From Anaerolineae bacterium (GTDB lineage: Bacteria > Chloroflexota > Anaerolineae > JAFGEY01), in the NCBI GenBank assembly GCA_016929205.1, contig JAFGJF010000133.1, forward strand, positions 1-20,620: a stretch of DNA of 20,620 nucleotides, written 5' to 3'. Below the pieces are notes generated by a model, which saw only the letters and a program-made list of their open reading frames with translations, was not told the origin of the DNA and made no database searches. This document shows, piece after piece, positions 1-8,751 of the stretch. A program made the position numbers and the translations under genes. Position 1 is the first letter of the stretch. Each line of letters begins with the position of its first letter.

Positions 1-1
1 G

Positions 2-1063
2 TGCCGCTACATGAACTCGACCTGCGTCGAGATCACGCCGTCGGGTGCAAGCAACGTCTGGGTAGCGTCACCCTACTATAACACATGCGGCCTGCTGCTC
101 GACGAGATTGCCGCCCAGGTGGACGAACCAGCCTCGACATTTGAGGCTTTTGTCGAACGGTATCGTCAACGCCTTGCTTCTGCGATCGCAGAGGGCGTGG
201 CCCAACAAAACGAATGGCGACGGCAGCGGCAAACACACTGCCGACGGCCGCTGCAGAGTGTCTTTACCCGTGACTGCATCACCCGTGGATGCGACATCGA
301 AGATGGTGGCGCGATCTATAACTGGGCCGAGTGTTCGTTCATCGGCCTGGCCAACCTCGCCGATTCACTGCACGTGATTCGCCAGGAAATCTATCAACGC
401 CAGCAGATGACGATGGCCGAGTTGAAGGCTGTGCTTGACGCCAATTTTGCGGATCGGGAGATGGTCCGCCAGCGTTTTCTGAACGGATATCCAAAATATG
501 GGCAGGGCAGCGCCATACTAGATGACCTGTTTGGTGAGACGGTACGCTTTGTAGCCCAAACGTGCGCTCGCTTTACCGTTGCCCCGGATGAGAGCCCCTA
601 CGTGCCGGGCGCGTTCGCGTGGGTGATGCACGAGCGGTTGGGACGCGAGACCGGAGCGACGCCGGACGGGCGGCATGCCGGCGTGCCCTTTGCCGACGGC
701 TGCGGACCAGCGCAGGGCCGCGAGCGTATGGGACCAACGGCGGCAACGCTGTCGGTCGTCAGTTGGGATCACTGCCCGATGATCGGCGGCCTGGCCTACA
801 ATCTCAAATTCAATAGCTCACTCTTCCGTGCACAGGAAGGCTTTGATGGATTAAAGGCGTTGTTGTTGACGTTTTTGCGACAGGGTGGATTTGAAGCCCA
901 GGTCAACGTGGTAGACAACGAGACATTAAAGCGGGCACAAGCCGATCCCGAATCATATCGCGACCTGGTCGTGCGCATTGGAGGATACTGTGACTATTTT
1001 GTGCGCCTATCGCCCGAGATGCAGGCCGAGCTGATCCAGCGCACCGGGTTTGCCACCTTTTAG
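2..1063 (+). CDS. Glycyl-radical enzyme (PFL/diol-dehydratase-like), 3' part
   Basis: The reading frame is open at the left edge, so this is the C-terminal portion of a larger glycyl-radical enzyme (family members are usually about 780-850 residues). Two catalytic elements are visible. A Cys-Val-Glu (Cys codon 23-25, Glu codon 29-31) matches the thiyl-radical Cys and the nearby Glu base of the diol-dehydratase/choline-lyase/hydroxyproline-dehydratase branch. Near the end is RIGGY (974-988), the glycyl-radical loop, whose second Gly (983-985) would carry the stored radical. Between them lies the family block ATPDGRHAGVPFADG. The CxE arrangement points to an eliminase or dehydratase rather than pyruvate formate-lyase, but the substrate cannot be told from this fragment. 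A radical-SAM activase is required and is not in the window; it may lie upstream. The gene ends TAG and faces nudC tail to tail. Confidence 0.93.
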   Translation, partial: CRYMNSTCVEITPSGASNVWVASPYYNTCGLLLDEIAAQVDEPASTFEAFVERYRQRLASAIAEGVAQQNEWRRQRQTHCRRPLQSVFTRDCITRGCDIEDGGAIYNWAECSFIGLANLADSLHVIRQEIYQRQQMTMAELKAVLDANFADREMVRQRFLNGYPKYGQGSAILDDLFGETVRFVAQTCARFTVAPDESPYVPGAFAWVMHERLGRETGATPDGRHAGVPFADGCGPAQGRERMGPTAATLSVVSWDHCPMIGGLAYNLKFNSSLFRAQEGFDGLKALLLTFLRQGGFEAQVNVVDNETLKRAQADPESYRDLVVRIGGYCDYFVRLSPEMQAELIQRTGFATF

Positions 1064-1075
1064 GCCCAAAATCAA

Positions 1076-1108
1076 CGAACGCCAGGGTTGCCCAGGCCCT
1101 GGCGTTCG
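1076..1108. terminator. Perfect 12-bp hairpin between convergent genes
   Basis: CGAACGCCAGGG (1076-1087) and its exact reverse complement (1097-1108) flank a 9-nt loop, starting 13 bp after the glycyl-radical enzyme stop. The plus-strand side is followed by an A-run, not a T-run. On the minus strand the hairpin is followed by TTGATTTT. It is therefore a likely transcript end or stabiliser for one or both convergent genes, but not a textbook intrinsic terminator. Confidence 0.5.
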
Positions 1109-1219
1109 CAAAAAAGGAGGAGAAGATTATTATTATTATACAACGATCTCTTTTTCCTGGCTTGACGGTTTCCATACGCTTTCTTGACGATTCACCGTCA
1201 GGTTTGGGTCCACATCAAA

Positions 1220-2182
1220 TCAGTCTGGGATAATCTCTTTCAGCGAACCGAGCTGGCCTTCATCAAACCAACCTTCGATCAAGCGGTGGGATACCGAGAT
1301 ATTCGGCGGCAGTTGAAGGCTCTTTTCCATCAACCCGGACCGGATCTGCTCGCGCATGAACCATTGTACGTCCTGCAATTCGTCTTGATCCTCTACCCGG
1401 ATCGTGCTGTCCGCTGCCCGGGCCCTGAACCCCAACATCAACGAACTGGGAAAGGGCCACGGCTGCGAGGACTGGTAGAACATTTCGCCGACCTGAACGC
1501 CGGTTTCCTCGCGTACCTCGCGGATCACGGCAGTCTCGATGCACTCTCCCGGTTCGACAAACCCGGCAATGGTCGAGTACATTCCTTCCGGCCATGATGG
1601 TTTGCGGCCCAACAGGCAGCGATTTTCTGATTCAACCAGGACAATGATTGCTGGATCGGAGCGCGGGAAATGATGCTGTGCACACTGCGCGTTGCTGCAC
1701 ACCCGCAGGTAGCCGCCTTCACGCGACTCGGTCGGACTGCCACAGTCGCCGCAGAAACGATGACGCTGGTGCCAATAAGCCATTGCTCTGGCGTGGGCCA
1801 ATAGCGCAGCATCCGGCGCGTCGAGCAGCGCTGCGACCTGCCGCAGTTCTCGAAACTGCCCCAACTCTGTCAGACTGTCCGGGACAGCAGCTATCGACGC
1901 AGGCAGATTGGCCGCAAAATAGCTCCGGTTTTCGCCGACGCCCAGGAACATAGGCATTCCCATGTCGTCAACACGCTCGTGCAGCTCCTGGGGAGACAGG
2001 AAAACGGGTCTGAGCTGCGGTTCCCGCGCCACCAAGTGCAAAAGCCGCCAGATCAGCACAAAGCGCGTGGTGGGGGCGTTTTGTTGTGCAGCCAGCCACT
2101 GCTCATCCCGTCTCCGGTCTGAGGCGCGGTCGAGAGGAGACGCGGTAAAGAGGTTGTGTAAAGAGCGTTGGTAGTGATCCAT
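1220..2182 (-). CDS. nudC: NAD(H) pyrophosphatase NudC (Nudix hydrolase)
   Basis: A 320-residue protein with the full NudC architecture. There is an N-terminal domain, then a four-Cys zinc ribbon (C144, C147, C162, C167). The Nudix box follows from G207 (G-x5-E with E213, then REVREETGV at 221-229), with metal-binding Glu at 222, 225 and 226. Next is SQPWPFP (239-245), the motif that separates NADH pyrophosphatases from other Nudix enzymes. The family hydrolyses NAD(H) to NMN(H) and AMP and removes NAD caps from RNA. The ATG at 2180-2182 has a GAGAGG ribosome site 5 nt upstream. It lies 38 bp downstream of the hybrid kinase gene in the same direction, so it may be co-transcribed with it. Nothing is truncated or unusual. 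Confidence 0.95.
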   Translation of the reverse strand: MDHYQRSLHNLFTASPLDRASDRRRDEQWLAAQQNAPTTRFVLIWRLLHLVAREPQLRPVFLSPQELHERVDDMGMPMFLGVGENRSYFAANLPASIAAVPDSLTELGQFRELRQVAALLDAPDAALLAHARAMAYWHQRHRFCGDCGSPTESREGGYLRVCSNAQCAQHHFPRSDPAIIVLVESENRCLLGRKPSWPEGMYSTIAGFVEPGECIETAVIREVREETGVQVGEMFYQSSQPWPFPSSLMLGFRARAADSTIRVEDQDELQDVQWFMREQIRSGLMEKSLQLPPNISVSHRLIEGWFDEGQLGSLKEIIPD

Positions 2183-2220
2183 TTGTCCTCTCGTGTTCGC
2201 ATGATCAATCCGGTAAATGG

Positions 2221-5200
2221 TTAATCCGGGGTTGGAGGCGGAAGCAGGTCCATAATTCTGTCAAACTCAAAATCGCTCACCAACTGGGCCATGATCTCTG
2301 CCTGGGTCGGATAGTCAGGCCGAATCTGCTCGATCAGAGCCATCATCTCGGTCAAATCGCCCATGATTGCCGCCTGGCGCATGTGCTTTTGCCAGATTGC
2401 AGTAAAGCTGTCCAGTGAAAGCGCCTGGATCAAGTGTTGCTGGCCTTGCACTGTCTCCTCGTACGCAAACTGTACACCAAGGTACTTGGTTAATAACTCG
2501 AAAAGGCTTTGAGGTTTAAAAGGCTTGCTCAAAAAATCATCACACCCGGTCGAAAGCATAACGGCCCGTTCCGCATTGAAACGGCTGGCCGTCAAAGCAA
2601 TGATCACGGGTGCTTGATCAAGCTGCGCCTTGATGCGGCGAGCTGCATCGTAACCATCCATCGCGAGCATCCGAATATCCATACAAACCAGGTGTGGGCG
2701 CCAAGCCAGTGTCAGGTCAATCGCCGCCTGCTCGTTTTCCGCCTCCCGCACATGAAACCCCAATGGTTCGAGCAGCTTGACGATCAGACGACGATCGCTC
2801 CATCGATCGTCAACGACCAAGATCCGGTAATGGGGCTGTTCGGGCACCAACCCGATCACTCTGCGTTCGGATTCAGCAGAGCGTATATCCTCGGCGCTGA
2901 CGACAGCAATCGGAGTGACGAACTCAAAACAGGTGCCATGCCCTACCTGGCTGCGCACACCAAGATCTGCACCCATCAGTTGGGCAAACCGCCGGCTGAT
3001 CGTCATTCCCAGGCCCGTCCCTTGCTGAGATTGCCGGCCAGTCGATGTCTGTACAAAAGCGTCAAAAACACGATCCAGTTCATCGGCAGCGATGCCAGGG
3101 CCGGTGTCGGAAACAGAAAATACGAGCGTCGAAACCAAAGTGGATGCATCTGCAAGGACGGGTGGCAATGGCACGTTTTCGTTCTGAACCTTTACGCTTA
3201 CCTTAATGCCACCTTGATCCGTAAACTTGGATGCATTGCCCAACAAGTTGATCAGCACCTGGCGCAATTTGACCTCATCGGTGCGAATGTATTGCGGCAC
3301 ATCGGAAGCACGTTCGAACTCGAGTAACAAACCTTTTTCAATTACACTCTGATAAAACATACTCTCCAGATCGTCCAGCAGGCTATAGAGATCGAAATTG
3401 CTTGTATCGAGCGTTACACGTCCTGCCTCAATCTTGGACATCTCGAGCACTTGATTGATGAGCGACAACAAGTGTTCCCCACTTCTGTTTATGATTTCGA
3501 CATTCTCTCGCTGGTGAACGGGCAAGGCGGCGTCAAGCTGCAGCATCTGGCTAAAGCCGAGGATGGCGCTGAGCGGTGTGCGTAGCTCGTGGCTCATATG
3601 CGCCAGGAAAGCGCTTTTGGCCCTGTTGGCAGTCTCGGCCAGGCGTCGCGCCTGCTCTGCCGCTTCTTTGGCCTGCTGCAGGGCATCTTGCGCACGCATT
3701 CGTTCGGCGATTTCTTGCCTCAGCCGTTCGTTCACCAGCATCGTACTGATCTGTTCTCCCATCCACCTGTACACTTGGCCATCTCGCGACCCGGCTTCAA
3801 ACAAGGCAAACCCAAGTTGTTGCTGTCGAAAGTGGAGAGGGATAGCAGCCAGTATTTGGGGATCATCCAGGGACAACAATCCATCCGGCACCAGTTGATG
3901 TGACAGAAAGGGTTGTCCATCAAGTTCGAGACATTCATGCCCATTAAAGGCGAATATCAATCTGGACCATTTGGGCGCCGGATGCGGGTATGTGTACAGT
4001 TGTGGGTTCAAGTACAAAGCCAGGTAACAACTCGAAATACTCAGCCTCGGTAATGCAGCAACGATCGCCTCCGCCAGATCGGCCAGATCTGATGCCGTCA
4101 TCAGCCCATTGCCCAAATCGTCCCACACATAGTCCTGATCTTCTATTTCCAGTCTGCGGCATAACTCTTGCCTTTGCATTTCTCGGTCAACAACGATACG
4201 CGCCTGCTGCAACAAGATCTGGCTTTGTGAGACCATATGCCCATCATTGGTCAGATGCGGAATGGCATGGCGGTGCAATGCATCCAGCACCTTGTGCACC
4301 AAGCTCACATCCTCCCTCTCTGCCGATATCTCTTGCAGAACATTTTCGACCGCGAACAAGAATCCACGTCGCGATATCGACCTCGCCTCGGACTCGACGA
4401 GCAATTCCGCCAAGAGGGCATCCAGCAACCGTGCCGCCCACCCGGTGGCTTTTCCAGGCAGTTCCGGAGATATGGTCAGTTGAGCCATAGTAGAAAGCAC
4501 TTGGCCACGCCATTCAAACGACGCTATTGTGCGCGGGATAACGTTTCCCGATGACGTTCCCGGCGGCAACACACAACAACTGTCTTGCCTATACAGTGGG
4601 ACGGACAAAGGCACTACATTTTGCATGTCGGCTGGCCAACAACCGCACGAACGGCGTACAATCAGCTCGGCAGGCACAACCATACGGTCCGGAACCGGCT
4701 TGTTTTGCAACAAATCCAACACCATCTCGACAGCCTTATATCCTGATTCGTAGAATGGCTTGCGCATAACAGTGACGGGAGGCATCGTTGCTCTGGCTCT
4801 GAGGTTGTCATTGAACCCAACGACCGCCACGTCGCTCGGCACGTGCATCCCGCGCGCCTGCAACACACTTATCGCCCCACAGGCGTATTCGACCTCGGTT
4901 CCCGCTACGGCCAAATCTGGCCCCGGGCGCACCTTGCGCTCGTCCAGCAGCAGGCGCACCATCTCAGCTCCAGCTTCTGGCCCCCACCTGGTTGGCGGGC
5001 AGACGAGATCGGGATCGAACGGCAAGCCGTACTCGGCCAGAGTCTCAATGTACGCCTGATATCGCTCCTGGCTCTCAAAATGCTCTGCCGGGCCCCGGAT
5101 AAGGGCGATGCGGCGGCAGGCATGCTTTTCAATCAGGTGAGCCAAAAGCACTCGCATCGCTGCCCGCGTATCCGTGAACACGCTGGGAATGCCGTCGACC

Positions 5201-5523
5201 ACTTTCTCATAGTTGACGATGGGAAGAGAACGGTATTGGGCAAAGAACGCATCCATCTCGTCTTGATCGAAATGAGTGCCCAAGCCCGCTCCGCTCCCGG
5301 CCCAAGTCACCAGCCCATCCAACCGCTCGACGCTCGCCAGGCCATAGAGATTATTGGACTGAACGACATCAGGATCGATCGGCCCGCTCAAAAATGAAAT
5401 CAGGTTGACATGATGTTCCCGGGCAGCATCGACTGCACCCAGCCACAAAGTCTGATGTCGATGCATCGTCGAGCCCAATAAGCCGATCGTTGGGCGTGCG
5501 TTTGGTTGTTGGCTATCAGTCAT
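2221..5523 (-). CDS. Soluble LacI-sensor hybrid histidine kinase with receiver domain
   Basis: 1100 residues with no hydrophobic segment long enough to cross the membrane. Residues about 10-295 form a periplasmic-binding-like sensor of the LacI/GalR type (IGLLGS near 13, AVVGFND at 233-239, RRSCGCW at 290-296) but without the DNA-binding helix-turn-helix. Residues about 330-600 are a linker with a GAF-like stretch. A coiled coil (about 600-635) leads into HisKA with SHELRTP and phospho-acceptor His645. The ATPase domain shows the N box (Asn763), DTGPGI (806-811) and GTGLGM (835-840). A receiver domain follows with the acidic pair D905/D906, phospho-acceptor Asp949 and Lys1000, then a 70-residue helical tail. 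It probably senses a cytoplasmic sugar or other small ligand and passes phosphate to an unlinked output protein; the receiver has no DNA-binding domain. A promoter candidate lies at 5557-5585. The ribosome site before the ATG is weak (GAGAG). Confidence 0.93.
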   Translation of the reverse strand: MTDSQQPNARPTIGLLGSTMHRHQTLWLGAVDAAREHHVNLISFLSGPIDPDVVQSNNLYGLASVERLDGLVTWAGSGAGLGTHFDQDEMDAFFAQYRSLPIVNYEKVVDGIPSVFTDTRAAMRVLLAHLIEKHACRRIALIRGPAEHFESQERYQAYIETLAEYGLPFDPDLVCPPTRWGPEAGAEMVRLLLDERKVRPGPDLAVAGTEVEYACGAISVLQARGMHVPSDVAVVGFNDNLRARATMPPVTVMRKPFYESGYKAVEMVLDLLQNKPVPDRMVVPAELIVRRSCGCWPADMQNVVPLSVPLYRQDSCCVLPPGTSSGNVIPRTIASFEWRGQVLSTMAQLTISPELPGKATGWAARLLDALLAELLVESEARSISRRGFLFAVENVLQEISAEREDVSLVHKVLDALHRHAIPHLTNDGHMVSQSQILLQQARIVVDREMQRQELCRRLEIEDQDYVWDDLGNGLMTASDLADLAEAIVAALPRLSISSCYLALYLNPQLYTYPHPAPKWSRLIFAFNGHECLELDGQPFLSHQLVPDGLLSLDDPQILAAIPLHFRQQQLGFALFEAGSRDGQVYRWMGEQISTMLVNERLRQEIAERMRAQDALQQAKEAAEQARRLAETANRAKSAFLAHMSHELRTPLSAILGFSQMLQLDAALPVHQRENVEIINRSGEHLLSLINQVLEMSKIEAGRVTLDTSNFDLYSLLDDLESMFYQSVIEKGLLLEFERASDVPQYIRTDEVKLRQVLINLLGNASKFTDQGGIKVSVKVQNENVPLPPVLADASTLVSTLVFSVSDTGPGIAADELDRVFDAFVQTSTGRQSQQGTGLGMTISRRFAQLMGADLGVRSQVGHGTCFEFVTPIAVVSAEDIRSAESERRVIGLVPEQPHYRILVVDDRWSDRRLIVKLLEPLGFHVREAENEQAAIDLTLAWRPHLVCMDIRMLAMDGYDAARRIKAQLDQAPVIIALTASRFNAERAVMLSTGCDDFLSKPFKPQSLFELLTKYLGVQFAYEETVQGQQHLIQALSLDSFTAIWQKHMRQAAIMGDLTEMMALIEQIRPDYPTQAEIMAQLVSDFEFDRIMDLLPPPTPD

Positions 5524-5556
5524 GGTCTCAATCTCTCGGAAAAATGATTTGACCTT

Positions 5557-5585
5557 ATCCTATACTTAAACACGCAAATTGGCAA
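5557..5585 (-). promoter_or_regulatory. Sigma-70-type promoter for the hybrid kinase
   Basis: On the minus strand TTGCCA (5580-5585; 5 of 6 match to TTGACA) is followed after 17 bp by TAGGAT (5557-5562; 4 of 6 match to TATAAT). This lies 34 bp upstream of the kinase ATG. It abuts the oppositely directed promoter, so the two genes probably share control. Confidence 0.5.
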
Positions 5586-5586
5586 C

Positions 5587-5615
5587 TTGGTTGCATTTCC
5601 AACCAGTGGTATAAT
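5587..5615 (+). promoter_or_regulatory. Extended -10 promoter for the oxidoreductase/aldehyde dehydrogenase pair
   Basis: A perfect TATAAT (5610-5615) is preceded by TGG, giving an extended -10. A weak -35, TTGGTT (5587-5592), lies 17 bp upstream. The oxidoreductase ATG is about 105 bp downstream, leaving a leader of roughly 100 nt. Confidence 0.6.
5588..5605. promoter_or_regulatory. Candidate operator: inverted repeat TGGTTG-N6-CAACCA
   Basis: A perfect 6-bp inverted repeat (5588-5593 and 5600-5605) lies between the -35 and -10 of the plus-strand promoter and immediately outside the minus-strand -35. That placement suits a repressor or activator site controlling both divergent genes. The binding protein is unknown. 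The kinase itself lacks a DNA-binding domain. Confidence 0.35.
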
Positions 5616-5720
5616 TTCGGTTGTAAAGATCGGGGTAACCCCAGCACGCCGCGGTCAAAATCAATAACAGATCTGTGCATCTCGGAATACGGCTTGCGTT
5701 CTGGAACAAAGGAAAACCGT

Positions 5721-7253
5721 ATGGAAAAATCGATCTTGATCATCGGTGCCGGCATCGCCGGCCTATCCTGTGGCTGCTATGCCCAGATGAACGGTTATCG
5801 TTCGCACATTCTAGAGTTGCACAGCATTCCCGGCGGGTTGTGCACCTCTTGGAAAAGGCGTGATTACCTCTTTGACGGCGCGATCCGCTATCTGAGCGGC
5901 ACCTATCCACAATCCAAGGTCTACCGGCTTTGGCAAGAACTCGGCGTTTTGCAGGAGCGGCAGATTTACTACTATGATGAGTTTGAGCGTTTCGAAGGCG
6001 AAGACGGGCGCACCTTTATCATGTATACCGACATCGATCGCCTCGAAGCACACATGCTCGATCTTGCGCCACAAGATCGCGAAACGATCCTCGATTTTAT
6101 TGGGGCGCTGCGCGATTTCACCGAGATGGAACTGCCCGTCGATATCACTCCCACCGACCCCCTCGAAGCATTGGAGCTCGGGCAGAGTATGATGCCGGTG
6201 CTGATACCGGTGCTGCGTTGGCGCAACGTCACAATCAAGGAATTCGCACAGCGTTTTCAGGATCCCTTGCTGCGCAAAGCCTTCCCCGAATTCTTTCAGT
6301 TTTCGCGCGCTGACTTTCCAATGATGCTGCTGTTGACCACGCTGGCCAACATGAACGACCGCGAGGCCGGCTACCCAATCGGCGGTTCTTTGCGCTTTGC
6401 CGAGGATCTGGCCCAACGCTACCTGGCCCTGGGAGGCGAGATCAGCTACAAATCACGTGTGACCGAGATCCTGACCGAACCAAGCCCAGGATTGGGTCTG
6501 GGGAACAGCCGGGCCGTGGGCGTGCGCCTCGAAGATGACAGCGAACACAAGGCCGATATGGTGATCTCGGCTGCTGATGGGCACGCGACGATCTTTGACT
6601 TGCTGCAAGGGCATTTCCTCAATCCCAAGATCGAGTCCTACTATCGCAACCTGCCCATTGCTCACTCGATCTTGCAGATCTCGCTTGGCGTCGATCTCGA
6701 CTTTAGCGACGAACCGCCGGCGATCAGCTTTCCTTTGCGCCAGGTCATCGGTCTGGGTAACGTGTGGCTGGACCGGCTGATGCTCAAGCACTACTCGTTC
6801 GATCCGACTATGGCCCCGCCAAACAAATCGGTGCTTAGCCTGTGGTGTGAGGCCGATTATGACTACTGGAAGGGGCTGCACACCAACCGCAAGCAGTACC
6901 GCGCGGCCAAGCAGCGGGCAGCCGCCAAAGTGATTGCCGCTCTTGACGAACGGTATCCCGGCCTTGCCACCAAAGTCGAGGTGATCGACGTCGCCACACC
7001 GGTCACTTATGAACGGTATACGGCCAACTGGCGCGGCGCTTTTGCCGGCTGGGCGTTAACCACACAAAAAATGGGGATGATGATGAGTGGAGGCATGAAA
7101 AAAACCTTGCCCGGGTTGGATGATTTTTATATGATTGGACAATGGGTCGAGCCAGGCGGCAATGTCGAGCTTTCCGCAGCTTCAGGGCGGGATGTGATCA
7201 AGGACATCTGCAAGGAGCAAGGCCAGCCCTTCAAGACAGGAGCAGACCAGTGA
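5721..7253 (+). CDS. CrtI-like NAD(P)/FAD-dependent oxidoreductase
   Basis: 510 residues. The N-terminus has a Rossmann FAD-binding fold: GAGIAG (9-14), Glu32 at the end of the second strand, and IPGG (36-39). RRDYLFDGAIRYLSG follows, the pattern of the phytoene desaturase/carotenoid isomerase superfamily (COG1233-like). The C-terminal block (GLDDFYMIGQWVEPGG, then SGRDVI) closes the FAD site as in that family. The family includes carotene desaturases, isomerases and saturases plus many uncharacterised lipid oxidoreductases, so the substrate is not assignable. No other carotenoid gene is present here. The ATG at 5721 was chosen over 5694 because AAAGGA lies 7 nt upstream and the Rossmann strand then starts at residue 4. 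The stop overlaps the next gene's start by four bases, so the two are translationally coupled. Confidence 0.85.
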   Translation: MEKSILIIGAGIAGLSCGCYAQMNGYRSHILELHSIPGGLCTSWKRRDYLFDGAIRYLSGTYPQSKVYRLWQELGVLQERQIYYYDEFERFEGEDGRTFIMYTDIDRLEAHMLDLAPQDRETILDFIGALRDFTEMELPVDITPTDPLEALELGQSMMPVLIPVLRWRNVTIKEFAQRFQDPLLRKAFPEFFQFSRADFPMMLLLTTLANMNDREAGYPIGGSLRFAEDLAQRYLALGGEISYKSRVTEILTEPSPGLGLGNSRAVGVRLEDDSEHKADMVISAADGHATIFDLLQGHFLNPKIESYYRNLPIAHSILQISLGVDLDFSDEPPAISFPLRQVIGLGNVWLDRLMLKHYSFDPTMAPPNKSVLSLWCEADYDYWKGLHTNRKQYRAAKQRAAAKVIAALDERYPGLATKVEVIDVATPVTYERYTANWRGAFAGWALTTQKMGMMMSGGMKKTLPGLDDFYMIGQWVEPGGNVELSAASGRDVIKDICKEQGQPFKTGADQ

Positions 7254-8704
7254 GCGACATTCTCAAAAACTATATCAACGGCCAATGGGTCTCCTCGACA
7301 TCGATCGAGACGCTACCCGTCGACAATCCGGCAACGGGAGAGATCATCGCTCGCGTGCCTCTATCCACATCCGATGAGGTAAATCAAGCCGTCACCTCGG
7401 CGCGAGGTGCGTTTTGGCGATGGCGCGAGACGCCGCCCGCCGTTCGCGCCCGTTATATGTTCCGCCTCAAAGCCTTGATGGATGCACGAGCCGAGGATCT
7501 GGCGCGAACCATTGTCCGCGAGCACGGCAAAGTCTTGCCCGAAGCGCGCGGCGAGGTCAGGCGAGCGATCGAAAACGTCGAGGTGGCAGCAGGCGTGCCG
7601 TCGCTGATGATGGGCTACAATGCCGAGGACGTGGCTGAGGGGATCGACGAAACCTGCCTGCTGCAGCCAGCCGGCGTATTCGCCTGTGTTGCGCCGTTCA
7701 ACTTTCCGGCTATGGTCCCCTTTTGGTTTTTGCCTTATGCCATCGCCTGCGGTAACACCTATATCGTCAAACCCTCGGAAAGCTGTCCGATGAGCCAGAA
7801 CCTGCTCTTTGAGCTCCTGGAAGAAGCCGGCCTGCCGTCGGGCGTGGTCAATTTGGTGAACGGGGCCAAAGACGTCGTCGACGCGCTGCTTGTTCATCCC
7901 GGAGTGACGGGCATCTCTTTTGTCGGCTCAACACCCGTTGCCCGGCACATCTACCACACCGCGTCGGCCAACAACAAGCGGGTGCAGTGCCAGGGCGGAG
8001 CTAAAAACGGCCTGGTCGTCATGCCCGACGCCGTTCTCGATCAAGCAGTGCCCAACATTCTCAACTCGGCTTTTGGCAACGCCGGGCAGCGCTGCCTGGC
8101 TGGGTCACTGGTCGTCGCCGTGGGCGAGGCCTACGAGCCGCTCAAGGCACACCTGGTTGCCAGCGCCTCACAACTCAAGGTCGGCGATGGTATGGATGAA
8201 TCGGTTCAGGTCGGGCCGGTGGTCTCGGCAAAAGCGCGGGAGCGCATCCTGGGCTACGTCGAGCAGGGCCTGGCCGAAGGCGCCAAGCTGCTGCTCGACG
8301 GCCGCGGCGTGCAAGTGGCAGGCTGTCCCAATGGACATTTCGTCGGTCCGACGATCCTCGATGGCGTGTCCCCCGACATGACCGTGGCTCGGGAAGAAAT
8401 TTTTGGTCCGGTGCTGGGCATCATCCGCGTCTCTGATTTTGAGGAGGCACTGGCCGTGATCGAGGGCATTCGCTACGGCAACGCAGCGACGCTGTACACC
8501 GAAAGCGGCAAGTGGGCGCGCGAATTTGCCTACCGGGTCCGCTGTGGTAATATCGGGATCAATGTCGGTGTCGCCGCGCCGGTGGCTGCGTTTCCCTTTG
8601 CCGGGATGAAAGACTCGTTCCTGGGCGACCTGCACGGGCAAGGACGGGACGCGATCCAGTTTTTCACCGACCGCAAGGTGGTCATTGAACGCTGGTTCGG
8701 ATAG
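7250..8704 (+). CDS. CoA-acylating methylmalonate-semialdehyde dehydrogenase-type ALDH
   Basis: 484 residues from the GTG at 7250, the usual length for MmsA/IolA-type enzymes. Family marks are APFNFPAMVP (148-157), FVGSTPVARHIY (224-235) and the catalytic motif GNAGQRCLAGS with nucleophile Cys282. Residues 248-253 (QGGAKN) lack the general-base Glu found in hydrolytic aldehyde dehydrogenases, as in the CoA-dependent branch. The family oxidises methylmalonate or malonate semialdehyde with NAD+ and CoA to propionyl- or acetyl-CoA in valine, inositol or beta-alanine breakdown. No inositol or valine genes accompany it, so another short-chain semialdehyde is possible. The GTG start lies inside the previous stop (GTGA overlap), and AGGAG-like bases near 7238-7243 could serve as ribosome site. 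An in-frame ATG further upstream would run deep into the oxidoreductase gene and is not credible. Confidence 0.9.
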   Translation: MSDILKNYINGQWVSSTSIETLPVDNPATGEIIARVPLSTSDEVNQAVTSARGAFWRWRETPPAVRARYMFRLKALMDARAEDLARTIVREHGKVLPEARGEVRRAIENVEVAAGVPSLMMGYNAEDVAEGIDETCLLQPAGVFACVAPFNFPAMVPFWFLPYAIACGNTYIVKPSESCPMSQNLLFELLEEAGLPSGVVNLVNGAKDVVDALLVHPGVTGISFVGSTPVARHIYHTASANNKRVQCQGGAKNGLVVMPDAVLDQAVPNILNSAFGNAGQRCLAGSLVVAVGEAYEPLKAHLVASASQLKVGDGMDESVQVGPVVSAKARERILGYVEQGLAEGAKLLLDGRGVQVAGCPNGHFVGPTILDGVSPDMTVAREEIFGPVLGIIRVSDFEEALAVIEGIRYGNAATLYTESGKWAREFAYRVRCGNIGINVGVAAPVAAFPFAGMKDSFLGDLHGQGRDAIQFFTDRKVVIERWFG

Positions 8705-8751
8705 GACCTGCTCAGAAAATCGGGAAGAGCAGCCTGCTCATCTACAGGTGT

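Noticed and set aside
1127..1140. Short ATT triplet run after the first hairpin
   Set aside because: Only about four units in a gene tail region; no sign of phase-variation control of any gene.
1184..1597. Plus-strand open frame of 137 codons
   Set aside because: It lies opposite nudC, whose zinc ribbon and Nudix motifs prove the minus strand is coding.
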